40,959 bases of DNA, from NCBI GenBank assembly GCA_017513285.1, contig JAFXGD010000075.1, forward strand, positions 1 to 40,959. The letters run 5' to 3'. Under the pieces are notes generated by a model. It ran no database searches, was not told where the DNA came from, and was given only the letters and a program-made list of their open reading frames with translations. The translations under genes and the position numbers were made by a program. Of the stretch, positions 1 to 14,133 are shown one piece after another; position 1 is the first letter of the stretch, and each line of letters begins with the position of its first letter. Origin of the DNA: Alphaproteobacteria bacterium. Its GTDB lineage: Bacteria > Pseudomonadota > Alphaproteobacteria > Rs-D84.

Positions 1-1035
1 AACATTATTGGGACCGCCCGACTGCCCAAGCTGTTGTTTGAGTTCTTCCAGCTCCATATCTTCATCTGTCGCACTGGCACGTTCGGTATCAGGCAACAGT
101 GAAGACACACACATTAAAACATCCCGCTTATTGTTAACACCAGGTTCGCCCCCCAATTTTTCACAACGTTCGGCCCAAATCGTCATGTACAATTCTTCGA
201 AACTGTTCGGCCAATCCGAATCATGACTCTGCAGCACCCACGGCACGGTGGAATCGTATGTGATTTGATACCTCCCACCGGCCATATTTTTAGAATTTGG
301 CAACCACTTTCCGTTATTCGGATTCAAACACGCAACAGCGAATGGTTCAACATCCTCATCTGTCCATGTACAGTCACCAACCCCACCACGTTTGCATTTT
401 TCACAAAACGGCCCCATGCGCCCCTTTTCTATTAATTCCAACATGCCATCATTAATAAATTCATTGGTTTGTGTCGGATCCACATTATTCCAATAATCAC
501 TGGTATATAAATTTGCACTGTCATTATCTGATGAATGACCGGCCGCAACCGACACCGTACCACATGCCAAAGTCGTATTGTTTTTATTTTCAAAACGATA
601 GTTCATTCTGCGACAGTATGTATCAACCAAGTTAATGTAATCTGTTGAAAACCGTAACCCCACCCCGGATTTGCGCAGTGCCATCGGCGTATCATTGGAT
701 ACAGTGACCTTAAATATCTGATTCTTGGTATTATTTGAATTAGGCAGCCATTGTTTATACGGATTAATGCACGCCATGTAAATTTGCGATTCATCCGCCG
801 ACAGAACCGATGTAAAGGCGCCTTCACCAGATTCACAGACAGATTGATACGCATATGACGAACTGTCCGAATGCTGGTGTATTCCCATGTTTTTATAATC
901 AGACGTATTTGTCGGTTTTTCACCAACCCAATCTGCAGCACCATTATCGTTAGAGGCAAACATCACATTACCCGAAACAGGACTTATTACACAACAGACA
1001 GACAAAGCAATAAACGAAGTTATAAATCTATACAT
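1..1035 (-). CDS. Secreted protein of unknown function, 3' end cut by the window edge
   Basis: An open frame runs from an ATG at 1035 through 345 codons to the window edge without a stop, so the C-terminus is missing. The first 22 residues (MYRFITSFIALSVCC...) look like a Sec signal peptide, so the product is probably exported. The visible part contains two copies of a motif of the form C-(I/L)-N-P-x(3-4)-W-L-P-N-S-x-N, about 150 residues apart, each followed by a short beta-like stretch; this suggests two related domains. Several other cysteines (for example CEKCKRGG) could form disulfides. The start is supported by a GGTGGGAAG Shine-Dalgarno stretch directly upstream and by a good promoter at 1056-1084. 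I do not recognise the family. Confidence is high that it is a gene and low for any function. Confidence 0.8.
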   Translation of the reverse strand, partial: MYRFITSFIALSVCCVISPVSGNVMFASNDNGAADWVGEKPTNTSDYKNMGIHQHSDSSSYAYQSVCESGEGAFTSVLSADESQIYMACINPYKQWLPNSNNTKNQIFKVTVSNDTPMALRKSGVGLRFSTDYINLVDTYCRRMNYRFENKNNTTLACGTVSVAAGHSSDNDSANLYTSDYWNNVDPTQTNEFINDGMLELIEKGRMGPFCEKCKRGGVGDCTWTDEDVEPFAVACLNPNNGKWLPNSKNMAGGRYQITYDSTVPWVLQSHDSDWPNSFEELYMTIWAERCEKLGGEPGVNNKRDVLMCVSSLLPDTERASATDEDMELEELKQQLGQSGGPNNV

Positions 1036-1055
1036 CTTCCCACCGACGTGATAAT

Positions 1056-1084
1056 ATTATATCATACCACAGATATTTGCGCAA
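1056..1084 (-). promoter_or_regulatory. Sigma70-type promoter for the secreted-protein gene at 1035
   Basis: On the minus strand TTGCGC (1084-1079) and TATAAT (1061-1056) are separated by 17 bases. Transcription would start about 15 bases before the ribosome-binding site of the gene starting at 1035. Confidence 0.6.
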
Positions 1085-1141
1085 GCAATAACCCCAACCC
1101 CCATTCCACACTGGGGTAACGAACCGCCACAAAACACATAT

Positions 1142-1166
1142 AAAAATCCCCCGAACGGGGGATTTA
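1142..1166 (-). terminator. Intrinsic terminator after rho
   Basis: Nine-base-pair stem (1144-1152 with 1157-1165, core CCCCC/GGGGG, loop GAAC) lying just past the rho stop codon. In the minus direction it is followed by a short T run. Confidence 0.75.
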
Positions 1167-1169
1167 ATT

Positions 1170-2438
1170 TTACTGATTCATCGAACTAAAGAAATCCGAA
1201 TTAGTTTTCGTTAAACGCAACTTGTCCAGCAAGAATTCCATTGCTTCCAATGTACCCATGGGGTTGATAATCCTGCGCAAGACATACATTTTGGACAAAA
1301 TATCTTTACCGACCAACAGATCTTCTTTACGTGTACCCGATTTAGTGATATCAATGGCGGGGTAAACACGTTTATCGGACAATTTACGATCCAGAATAAT
1401 TTCGCTGTTCCCTGTACCTTTAAATTCTTCAAAGATAACTTCATCCATTTTTGAACCTGTATCGACCAATGCGGTGGCAATAATGGTCAAAGACCCACCA
1501 CCTTCGATATTACGTGCCGCACCAAAGAACCGTTTTGGACGCTGTAACGCATATGCATCAACACCACCGGTCAAGACTTTACCACTGGATGGGACACATG
1601 TATTATACGCACGTCCCAAACGTGTAATAGAATCCAACAAAATCACGACATCTTGGCCGGCTTCGACCAAGCGTTTGGCTTTTTCTATGACCATTTCTGC
1701 CACTTGGATATGACGTGCGGCGGGTTCATCGAATGTCGAAGAAATAACTTCCCCTTTTACGCTGCGTTGCATATCGGTTACTTCTTCGGGACGTTCATCA
1801 ATCAGCAGCACAATCAATTTCACATCGGGATAATTTGTTGCGATTGAATGTGCGATATTCTGCAACATAACCGTTTTACCAGTACGTGGTGGTGCAACAA
1901 TCAAAGAACGTTGTCCTTTACCGGTTGGCGAAATCAAATCTATAACCCGTGCCGACAGATTACGTCCTTTATCTTTGTCATCCGACACTTCCATTTTCAA
2001 CTGTTCATCGGGGTATAAAGGTGTCATATCATCAAAAGACACACGATGTTTCAATTTTTCCGGATTATCGCCATTGACCCGTTCGATTGTTTCCAATGCG
2101 AAATATCTTTCTGTTTCTGCGGCGGGTGCCTGAATTTGTCCTTCGACATAATCGCCTGTTTTCAAACCATACTTTTTAATTAAATTTGGCGACACGTACA
2201 AATCATCGGGTCCCGCCAGATAGTTAGATTCCGGCGCACGCAAGAATCCAAAACCATCCTGCATACGTTCCAACACACCATCACCAATCAGTGTGACTTT
2301 TTTATCTGCGGCGAACACACGCATAACTGCGAATCGTAATTGTTGAACATTTAATTGTGACGGGTTTTCGATTCCCATATCTTCGGCCATTTTCAGCAAT
2401 TGCTGCGGCGTCTTGGCCTTTAATTCATTTATATGCAT
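1170..2438 (-). CDS. rho: Transcription termination factor Rho
   Basis: Hexameric RNA-dependent ATPase that terminates transcription; 422 residues, close to the usual ~420. The N-terminal Rho_N domain is seen as [15 protein letters not shown] with a [14 protein letters not shown] helix. It is followed by the cold-shock-like RNA-binding domain ([22 protein letters not shown]). The ATPase core has Walker A (APPRTGKT) and Walker B ([16 protein letters not shown]), and the C-terminus has the usual [20 protein letters not shown] region. The start at 2438 is preferred over an upstream in-frame extension to 2654. It has an AAAAGGATT ribosome site, matches the family N-terminus, and a consensus promoter lies inside the would-be extension. 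The gene is monocistronic, with a terminator on each side. Confidence 0.97.
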   Translation of the reverse strand: MHINELKAKTPQQLLKMAEDMGIENPSQLNVQQLRFAVMRVFAADKKVTLIGDGVLERMQDGFGFLRAPESNYLAGPDDLYVSPNLIKKYGLKTGDYVEGQIQAPAAETERYFALETIERVNGDNPEKLKHRVSFDDMTPLYPDEQLKMEVSDDKDKGRNLSARVIDLISPTGKGQRSLIVAPPRTGKTVMLQNIAHSIATNYPDVKLIVLLIDERPEEVTDMQRSVKGEVISSTFDEPAARHIQVAEMVIEKAKRLVEAGQDVVILLDSITRLGRAYNTCVPSSGKVLTGGVDAYALQRPKRFFGAARNIEGGGSLTIIATALVDTGSKMDEVIFEEFKGTGNSEIILDRKLSDKRVYPAIDITKSGTRKEDLLVGKDILSKMYVLRRIINPMGTLEAMEFLLDKLRLTKTNSDFFSSMNQ

Positions 2439-2493
2439 AAATAATCCTTTTGGAGATTCCCCAGGCGCAGAACACGCCCGTACTTTCGTCGCC

Positions 2494-2522
2494 ATTATAC
2501 AATAAATTGACAAAAAAGTCAA
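2494..2522 (-). promoter_or_regulatory. Consensus sigma70 promoter of rho
   Basis: Minus-strand TTGACT (2522-2517), 17-base spacer, TATAAT (2499-2494). It gives a leader of about 50 bases before the rho ATG at 2438. The -35 region is part of an inverted repeat, TTGACTTTTTTGTCAA. Confidence 0.8.
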
Positions 2523-2552
2523 GTTTTTAGGCTGCACCAATAAAAGACTATA

Positions 2553-2580
2553 AAAAAATCCCCCTTTTGGGGGATTTTTA
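2553..2580 (-). terminator. Intrinsic terminator after the trimeric autotransporter gene
   Basis: Stem AAAATCCCCC (2555-2564) with GGGGGATTTT (2569-2578), loop TTTT, immediately after the stop codon at 2581. It has an A/T run on both sides, so it may work in both directions. Confidence 0.75.
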
Positions 2581-4401
2581 TCAGAACAATTTGAATTTGT
2601 AATTTGTTCCTGCGCGGAATGTGACGTTGGAATCTGCCAAACCTGCGGCTGCATTTACAGACCAGTTATCTGTCAGACCCATTGCTGCACCCAATGCAAC
2701 TGCGGATTGGCTGTTATAATATCCATAACCACCACCAACAGAAACTTCACCTTTGGCAACATTAGATACCGCAACCGAAGACATTGCTGCTGCACTTGCA
2801 ATACCTGCTGACAATTCTTCTTCCAGCGCATCTACTTTTTTATCGGTATAATCATACGCAGACTTCAAAGACATAGTGTTTTTAGCATCTGCATATGCTT
2901 TGGCGGCTGACAAAGTCATTTCATCGCCTGCGATACGATTTGCAACCTCTTCTTCGATTTCCGCTGTATTCAATGCAATCTTGCCGTCTAATTCTGCTTC
3001 GGCGGCCGTCGCACGTGCAACTTCGGATTCAATTGCAGTCTTGTTTGCAGCAATATTTGTTGCATTTGTTTCGATTGCAGTCTTGTTTGCAGCAATATTT
3101 GTCGCATTCGTTGCAATATTTGTTGCATTTGTTTCAATTGCAGTCTTGTTCGCAGCAATATTTGTTGCATTTGTTTCAATTGCGGTTTTGTTCGCAGCAA
3201 TATCAGATGTGTTCTTGGATACCGCATTATCAATTGTGTTAATCGCACCACTGAATGTTGTTTCATTCCCAGCGATTTCGCCCGTCAATGCGTCTGCTAC
3301 GGCATCTGAATTTGCAGATTCAATACCCAATGTGTTATCAACCCATTGTTGTTTTTCTGCAAAGATTGCTTCTGCATCAGACTGGTTTACTTTCTGGTCT
3401 AATTCAGAACGGATTGCACCACCCTGGGCCAATGCGCTGTCAATCGCATCATTTGCCCCATTGGTTATTGTTTCCAAAATAGGCGCATCATAAACATCTT
3501 TTGCAGCCTGCAACAATGTATCGTTTGCAGCATATGCGTCTTTTGCTACTTGTTGTTTGGCTTGTGCGTCGGCATATGCGTCAGTCGCATCACCAACTGT
3601 TGCAAAGAATCCGTCCAATTCTGCAATTTTTGCACTGTCGTCATTAAATACAGCTTCTGCTGCGGCAAAATTTGCTTGTTCTGTTGTCCATTTGGCCCCA
3701 GTGTCTGTAACAGCGGCATCAACGGCGGCTTTGTCTGCGTTATATGCAGCCTGTGCTTCGTTGAATTTTGTTTCTATTATTTCGCCTGCACCTGGTGTTA
3801 CTGTATTGCCATTTTCATCTAATAATTGTGTACCATCTGCTGATAATGTAAATTTATTGCCATTATCTAATTCAAATGAATACAATGAACCGTCAAATGT
3901 TGTGTCGGCTGCACCATTTGTAATTGTCACTTCTGCACCACCTGCATAATCTGACAAAGTGTGAGTTTCAACCATATCTTGTTCTTCTGCACCCAATACA
4001 ACTTCTTCGCCTGCACCGTTCAAATATGTATAATTATCACGACTTGCTGTTGCACCAGAAACGATTGCCTGTGTCGTTTTTACATTTACACCGTCTGCTG
4101 TTGTATCTGCCCAGAAATCAGATTGTGCCGGCACGCCTGTTGATAAATCAGCAGGATTTCCTTCGCGGTCAGTGTATGTAAAATCTGTCATAGATGGCGC
4201 TGTGTTATGGTCTGCAACAGTTGCAGTCGTACCATCTGATTTTGTATATTCATATGACACACTGGATAATGCGTCAGCAATGTTTGCTTGCGTTCCATCT
4301 GTTTGTGTATATTTACCACCGAACGATATATCAGATGCTGCGTGTGCAGAACATGATATACCTATGGCAACCAATGAAGTCAAAAAAACATGTTTTTTCA
4401 T
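2581..4401 (-). CDS. Trimeric autotransporter adhesin (YadA-like anchor)
   Basis: 606 residues. Residues 1-21 ([21 protein letters not shown]) form a Sec signal peptide. Residues ~25-230 are Thr/Asp/Gly-rich with tyrosine-containing beta repeats. A long Ala/Asp/Lys-rich, probably coiled-coil stalk follows and includes a run of 14-residue repeats of the type [14 protein letters not shown] at about 3030-3210. The last ~80 residues (from about [20 protein letters not shown] to the final KLF) match the YadA-type membrane anchor: a coiled coil leading into four beta strands with a terminal Phe. This architecture implies a trimer secreted through its own barrel (type Vc) and displayed as a surface adhesin; the ligand is unknown. 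It stands alone, between a terminator and an unusual structured upstream region (4428-4719) that may control it. Confidence 0.85.
   Translation of the reverse strand: MKKHVFLTSLVAIGISCSAHAASDISFGGKYTQTDGTQANIADALSSVSYEYTKSDGTTATVADHNTAPSMTDFTYTDREGNPADLSTGVPAQSDFWADTTADGVNVKTTQAIVSGATASRDNYTYLNGAGEEVVLGAEEQDMVETHTLSDYAGGAEVTITNGAADTTFDGSLYSFELDNGNKFTLSADGTQLLDENGNTVTPGAGEIIETKFNEAQAAYNADKAAVDAAVTDTGAKWTTEQANFAAAEAVFNDDSAKIAELDGFFATVGDATDAYADAQAKQQVAKDAYAANDTLLQAAKDVYDAPILETITNGANDAIDSALAQGGAIRSELDQKVNQSDAEAIFAEKQQWVDNTLGIESANSDAVADALTGEIAGNETTFSGAINTIDNAVSKNTSDIAANKTAIETNATNIAANKTAIETNATNIATNATNIAANKTAIETNATNIAANKTAIESEVARATAAEAELDGKIALNTAEIEEEVANRIAGDEMTLSAAKAYADAKNTMSLKSAYDYTDKKVDALEEELSAGIASAAAMSSVAVSNVAKGEVSVGGGYGYYNSQSAVALGAAMGLTDNWSVNAAAGLADSNVTFRAGTNYKFKLF
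3030..3210 (-). repeat. 42-base tandem repeats in the adhesin stalk
   Basis: About four imperfect copies of a 42-base (14-residue) unit encoding [14 protein letters not shown]-type sequence, with one seven-residue partial unit (NATNIAT). The in-frame unit of two heptads suits a coiled coil and allows stalk-length change by slippage. Confidence 0.75.
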
Positions 4402-4427
4402 TTTTCTTACCCTTTTTCGTTTAATTA

Positions 4428-4456
4428 AACAAAAACCGTCAAAGGAATTTGACGGT
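4428..4456 (-). terminator. Intrinsic terminator upstream of the adhesin start codon
   Basis: Perfect nine-base-pair stem (ACCGTCAAA at 4435-4443 with 4448-4456), four-base loop, followed in the minus direction by TTTTTGTTT. It lies about 30 bases before the adhesin ATG, so it would stop any transcript entering from upstream. Confidence 0.7.
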
Positions 4457-4560
4457 CAGGGGGTTAAGAAAATCATATCATTGAATGACCCCTGTGGCCT
4501 TTACACATACGTGCTGTTGTATAGCCACAGGCCCCCCGACCAAAATCGGGCAGAAACAAC
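4457..4560 (-). other. Candidate structured RNA leader between a small transcript and the adhesin
   Basis: Read on the minus strand, this stretch folds into a nested structure. An outer helix can form between 4541-4532 and 4463-4454 (GGTCGGGGGG with CCCCCTGACC). It encloses a hairpin of eight base pairs (4531-4524 with 4498-4491, CCTGTGGC/GCCACAGG) topped by a second short helix (ATACA/TGTGT). An alternative hairpin (4550-4546 with 4539-4535) competes with the outer helix, and the outer helix shares three bases with the terminator at 4435-4456. This resembles a leader with alternative folds or a stable small RNA. It matches no riboswitch class I can recognise, and no convincing reading frame is present. 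Confidence 0.4.
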
Positions 4561-4684
4561 GCAAAATAAAAAGCGCATCCGCGCCTTGGTTTACTTATTT
4601 TGCCAAAGTCGGATTCAATGCTCCAAAGAACATCGCAATGATAAAGGATTTCTTACGTCCCCGAGCCAACATCCCTGTTGATTC
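4561..4684 (-). ncRNA. Candidate small transcript, either a small RNA or a leader with a 25-codon frame
   Basis: The unit starts at a good promoter (4691-4719) and ends at a hairpin (4570-4576 with 4581-4587, loop ATCC) followed by TTTATTTTG, giving about 120 bases. Inside is a 25-codon frame, 4672-4595, starting MLARGRKKSFIIAMFF and ending TLAK: basic, then hydrophobic, like a short membrane or leader peptide. However, the only purine-rich ribosome site (CAGGG) abuts the ATG, and the ATG lies in the loop side of a CAACA-GGGA-TGTTG hairpin, so translation is doubtful. It could equally be a stable regulatory RNA. Confidence 0.35.
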
Positions 4685-4690
4685 ACACAT

Positions 4691-4719
4691 ATTATAAAAC
4701 AAAATAAACCAAAATTCAA
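4691..4719 (-). promoter_or_regulatory. Promoter for the small transcript before the adhesin
   Basis: Minus-strand TTGAAT (4719-4714), 17-base spacer, TATAAT (4696-4691), in an A/T-rich region. No protein-coding gene starts immediately behind it. Confidence 0.6.
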
Positions 4720-4740
4720 ATAAATTCTTAATTCTAAACA

Positions 4741-4770
4741 ACACCCCCGTCAAACGACGGGGGATTTTTA
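4741..4770 (-). terminator. Terminator after the large autotransporter gene
   Basis: Eight-base-pair stem CCCCCGTC (4744-4751) with GACGGGGG (4756-4763), loop AAAC, next to the stop codon at 4771. The T run is stronger on the plus strand, so it may act in both directions. Confidence 0.7.
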
Positions 4771-11342
<6,572 letters not shown>

Positions 11343-11359
11343 TCCCATTGGAATGAATA

Positions 11360-11384
11360 CAGGGGGGCATATGCCCCCTGTTTT
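11360..11384 (+). terminator. Intrinsic terminator after eno
   Basis: Near-perfect palindrome CAGGGGGGCAT / ATGCCCCCTG (11360-11380) followed by TTTTA. Confidence 0.8.
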
Positions 11385-11405
11385 ACATTAAATAACGGAC
11401 ACAAC

Positions 11406-11651
11406 ATGAACAGAATTCTGTACGAAATTCAACGAATCTTTGCCCAGATTTATTGGACTGATTGTGTTATGGTTATCAAATACACTGTTGCCATTTTGAT
11501 TATTATTGGCGTTATATGCGCCCCCGCATGGATTGCACGTCAAAATGGACACGGCAAACCCCAAATGCACGCCGTCCGTTTGGCCAGTTGGGTTTTCGGT
11601 TGGTCTGTAATTGCATGGTTGTGGTCTGTATTTCGTGCCACCAAGAAATAA
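11406..11651 (+). CDS. Small membrane protein resembling the superinfection immunity (Imm) family
   Basis: 81 residues with a hydrophobic segment at ~23-43 (VIKYTVAILIIIGVICAPAWI) and a second at ~60-76. The arrangement of a first helix ending in P-x-W-I-A-R, a short basic loop, then W-V-F-G-W-S-V-I-A-W-L-W resembles the T4 Imm-like superinfection immunity domain. These small inner-membrane proteins block phage DNA entry in phage T4, but many chromosomal members have no known role. The start at 11406 has only a weak ribosome site (ACGGACACAAC). It lies between the eno terminator and a shared bidirectional terminator and so appears to be transcribed alone. The family assignment is by eye. Confidence 0.6.
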   Translation: MNRILYEIQRIFAQIYWTDCVMVIKYTVAILIIIGVICAPAWIARQNGHGKPQMHAVRLASWVFGWSVIAWLWSVFRATKK

Positions 11652-11653
11652 AA

Positions 11654-11680
11654 ACCGCCCACATGGGGCGATTTATTTTA
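11654..11680. terminator. Bidirectional terminator between converging genes
   Basis: Stem CGCCC (11656-11660) with GGGCG (11666-11670), with T-rich sequence on both sides (ATTTATTTTA on plus, TTTTATTTC on minus). It serves the small membrane protein gene and the converging peptidase gene. Confidence 0.6.
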
Positions 11681-12934
11681 TCACAATTGAATATACAGTT
11701 CTGGTCTCTTTTTTAATTGTTCGATACCATCATCTAATTTCTGACGATATTCGATAAATTTTTTCTTGTCATCTTTCCCCAGATTACTGATTGCGGGCAA
11801 CTTTACGGTCATAGGATTCACATGCACCCCATCTTTGATAATTTCATAGTGCAAATGTGGCCCCGTTGATATACCCGTTGACCCCACATATCCGATTGTT
11901 TGTCCCTGCCGCACAGTTGTACCGACATTTACCCCTTTGGCGAACTTTGACATATGGGCATACAATGTTTCATACGAACCATTATGGCGAATTTTTACAT
12001 AGTTTCCATGCCCACGATTATAACTGCGCGCCACGACACGCCCCGCCCCTGCGGCCGGGATTGGTGTTCCGGTTGACGCACGGAAATCGACACCTTTGTG
12101 CGCCCGTGTAAATCCCAACACCGGATGTTTACGCTTTTTAGAAAAACTGCTGGTCACTTTTGCATTATTAATTGGGGTACGTTTCAAAGACTTAATTGCA
12201 CCATTACCTTCGGCGTCATAATATCCGGTTGTCCCATCAGATTTTCTGAATCTGTACATTTGCACTTCCCCACGCAGTGCTTCGAACGAAACCGCCAAAA
12301 CCCGACCATTATCAATTTTTTTACCTTCTGAAAAGTTTTCTTCATACACGACCCAGAATTTCTGACCCGCCCGCACATCACGTTCAAAGTCCATTTCAAA
12401 TGCCAACAAATCATACACATCGACCAATATTCCGGCCGGCACGCCCGCACGTTGGCCCGCCAAGTAAAAACTGTCACCATCTAAAATTTCACCGCTGCGA
12501 TAAACGGCCCGGGTATCACGTTCAATATCCACGGTCTTACAGTTCCATACCCCATCTGCCCCGCACGTCAATTCAACCTGACGCCAAGGGGATGGCACAA
12601 CAACAATTTTTGACACAGGTGCCGTATCATGCGCACGCACAAATTCCAACCTGTCACGATCTGCACGCAACGTTGCGATATCCGCATCAGATTTCAAAAC
12701 TTTTGCAATCACATTAACATCGTTATGGGTTAACCCCTGCTCTAACAACAGGCCCGACAAAGTATCACCGGATTCCACCGCCACAACAGATACACATTCG
12801 GACACATCACGATTGGACGACGACGTTTGTCGTGTCACAACCAATATAATCGCAATCGACATCAACAGTGCCGCCAACGCCCACACCATACGTGTCAGAT
12901 TGTTTGCATTCATAATATTTTTTGCTTTTTCCAT
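11681..12934 (-). CDS. MepM-like murein DD-endopeptidase (M23)
   Basis: 417 residues from the ATG at 12934. An N-terminal membrane anchor (ALAALLMSIAIILVV) is followed by a LysM/OapA-like segment (SGDTLSGLLLEQGL). A middle domain like those of MepM/YebA family enzymes comes next, and then a C-terminal LytM (M23) domain. The zinc motif is complete: H-K-G-V-D (HxxxD) and H-L-H-Y-E (HxH). Such enzymes cut peptide cross-links to let the wall grow. The family usually acts in the periplasm tethered to the inner membrane. The start at 12934 is chosen because a -10 box sits 7 bases before it (leaderless arrangement). An upstream start at 12970 would overlap the promoter, and an internal ATG at 12913 is less likely. 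It is divergent from prmC. Confidence 0.85.
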   Translation of the reverse strand: MEKAKNIMNANNLTRMVWALAALLMSIAIILVVTRQTSSSNRDVSECVSVVAVESGDTLSGLLLEQGLTHNDVNVIAKVLKSDADIATLRADRDRLEFVRAHDTAPVSKIVVVPSPWRQVELTCGADGVWNCKTVDIERDTRAVYRSGEILDGDSFYLAGQRAGVPAGILVDVYDLLAFEMDFERDVRAGQKFWVVYEENFSEGKKIDNGRVLAVSFEALRGEVQMYRFRKSDGTTGYYDAEGNGAIKSLKRTPINNAKVTSSFSKKRKHPVLGFTRAHKGVDFRASTGTPIPAAGAGRVVARSYNRGHGNYVKIRHNGSYETLYAHMSKFAKGVNVGTTVRQGQTIGYVGSTGISTGPHLHYEIIKDGVHVNPMTVKLPAISNLGKDDKKKFIEYRQKLDDGIEQLKKRPELYIQL

Positions 12935-12949
12935 AACACCGATTATAAT
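12922..12949 (+). promoter_or_regulatory. Promoter of prmC, probably leaderless
   Basis: TTGCTT (12922-12927), 16-base spacer, TATAAT (12944-12949), then only six bases to the prmC ATG at 12956. The expected transcription start therefore falls on or next to the A of the start codon. Its -10 overlaps the -10 of the opposite promoter (shared ATTATAAT). Confidence 0.6.
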
Positions 12950-12971
12950 GCCTTTATGGAAATAAATCAAG
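12942..12971 (-). promoter_or_regulatory. Promoter of the MepM-like gene, probably leaderless
   Basis: Minus-strand TTGATT (12971-12966), 18-base spacer, TATAAT (12947-12942), then seven bases to the ATG at 12934. It overlaps the prmC promoter head to head, so the two cannot be occupied at once. Confidence 0.6.
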
Positions 12972-13735
12972 CCTTCACAATTTTACAAACGTCTGGTGGC
13001 ATTCGTGCCGCCCGGATTATAACGGACAAATATAAAAAATTATCTAAATTGCGCACATTGTACTTTGCGTATTTATTGCGTCGTGGCGTACCTGTGGCCA
13101 AAATAATTCATGAAAAATGGTTTTATGGGTTAAAGTTTTACACCAACCGGCACACATTGGACCCCCGCCCCGACACAGAAACATTGGTATCTGCCGTTAT
13201 ATCGGACAAAACAGATGACAGTCCCGTGCGCATTTTGGATTTGGGGACGGGAACGGGGTGCATCATATGCGCATTGGTAAAAAATATTGCAAATTCATCG
13301 GGGCTGGCAATTGATAAATCCCGCAGCGCATTGCGTATTGCACGCCGAAACATAAAATCTTTGGGACTGTCCAAACAGATACAAACCCGCCACGCATCTT
13401 TTGAACACATTGGTAAAACACATGACCAATTCGATATAATTGTATCAAATCCGCCATACATTGCCCACAACGACCCCCGTGTTAACGATGCGGCATTACA
13501 CGACCCAAAAATGGCATTATATGCAAAAAACAATGGATTGGCGGCATACGAATCCATTGCCAAAAACGCCCACAAATGGATAAAGAATGACGGCAAATTG
13601 TACACGGAAATTGGCGCAGACCAAGGCCCAGATATAAAAAACATCTTTATTCACAACGGATGGGATTTATTACGCAGTGAAAATGACCTGACGGGCATTG
13701 AACGTGTATTGGTATTTATTCGGGCGCACAAATGA
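12956..13735 (+). CDS. prmC: Peptide chain release factor N5-glutamine methyltransferase
   Basis: Uses S-adenosylmethionine to methylate the GGQ glutamine of release factors RF1 and RF2. The 259 residues include the N-terminal helical region and the PRPDTETLV segment typical of PrmC/HemK. They also include the SAM-binding motif I (ILDLGTGTGCI) and the catalytic SNPPYI (NPPY) that binds the glutamine. The start at 12956 gives the usual N-terminal length and has a promoter -10 immediately before it. The last four bases overlap the next gene (ATGA), so the downstream Smr-domain protein is translationally coupled. prfA is not visible next to it in this window. Confidence 0.93.
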   Translation: MEINQAFTILQTSGGIRAARIITDKYKKLSKLRTLYFAYLLRRGVPVAKIIHEKWFYGLKFYTNRHTLDPRPDTETLVSAVISDKTDDSPVRILDLGTGTGCIICALVKNIANSSGLAIDKSRSALRIARRNIKSLGLSKQIQTRHASFEHIGKTHDQFDIIVSNPPYIAHNDPRVNDAALHDPKMALYAKNNGLAAYESIAKNAHKWIKNDGKLYTEIGADQGPDIKNIFIHNGWDLLRSENDLTGIERVLVFIRAHK

Positions 13736-14100
13736 AACAGTTGACAGACCAAGATATTGCAGAAATGATTGGTGCGGAATTTCACGCATCTGACGATGCG
13801 ACCCGTCGTTCGGTTCGTCGCCAATTACACATGTCGACCCGCATTCCACAACATCGCCCAATTCCTGAACATACGACATTGGATTTACATCAATTAACCG
13901 AAGAGCAAGCATGGCACGCCATAATGGAATTGGCGACATCCGGCACACGCACCGCCACCATCATAACGGGCGCCAGTGGCATATTAAAAATCAAATTTCC
14001 AGATTGGGCCACCAACAGCATACTGGCCCCACACATTATATCATGTTCCCCAATAAACAACGGCAGTTTTTCTGTCAAATTCAAACGTCAAAACATCTGA
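13732..14100 (+). CDS. Small Smr-domain protein
   Basis: 122 residues. Residues ~1-45 are polar. From about residue 47 there is an Smr (small MutS-related) domain: LDLHQLTEEQAWHAIMEL, then the strand TATIITGASG. In the family these positions carry LDLHG and TGKG motifs, and Smr domains act as DNA or RNA endonucleases. Here the glycine after LDLH is Gln and the lysine of TGKG is Ala, so activity may be changed. Such stand-alone Smr proteins occur in alphaproteobacteria. It overlaps prmC by four bases and is co-transcribed with it. The role is unknown. Confidence 0.75.
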   Translation: MKQLTDQDIAEMIGAEFHASDDATRRSVRRQLHMSTRIPQHRPIPEHTTLDLHQLTEEQAWHAIMELATSGTRTATIITGASGILKIKFPDWATNSILAPHIISCSPINNGSFSVKFKRQNI

Positions 14101-14133
14101 CCCACACGACAAAATCACACCACATATAATGCA

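Noticed and set aside
2439-2654. N-terminal extension of Rho
   Set aside because: A consensus promoter, the adhesin terminator and the adhesin 3' end lie in it; the family N-terminus starts at 2438.
3030-3210. Possible CRISPR array from regularly spaced repeats
   Set aside because: Repeats are contiguous 42-base in-frame coding units without spacers; the 87-base units at 39298-40167 are likewise coding.
2876-3493. Plus-strand 205-codon hydrophobic repeat frame
   Set aside because: It is the reverse reading of the adhesin stalk repeats, with no independent start signals.
4485-4697. Plus-strand 70-codon frame upstream of the adhesin
   Set aside because: No ribosome site or promoter; it overlaps the better-supported RNA structures on the minus strand.
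14031-14052. Antisense TATAAT-containing sequence inside smr, similar to 15386-15407
   Set aside because: About 20 bases match, but neither site has a -35 at usable spacing; probably chance.
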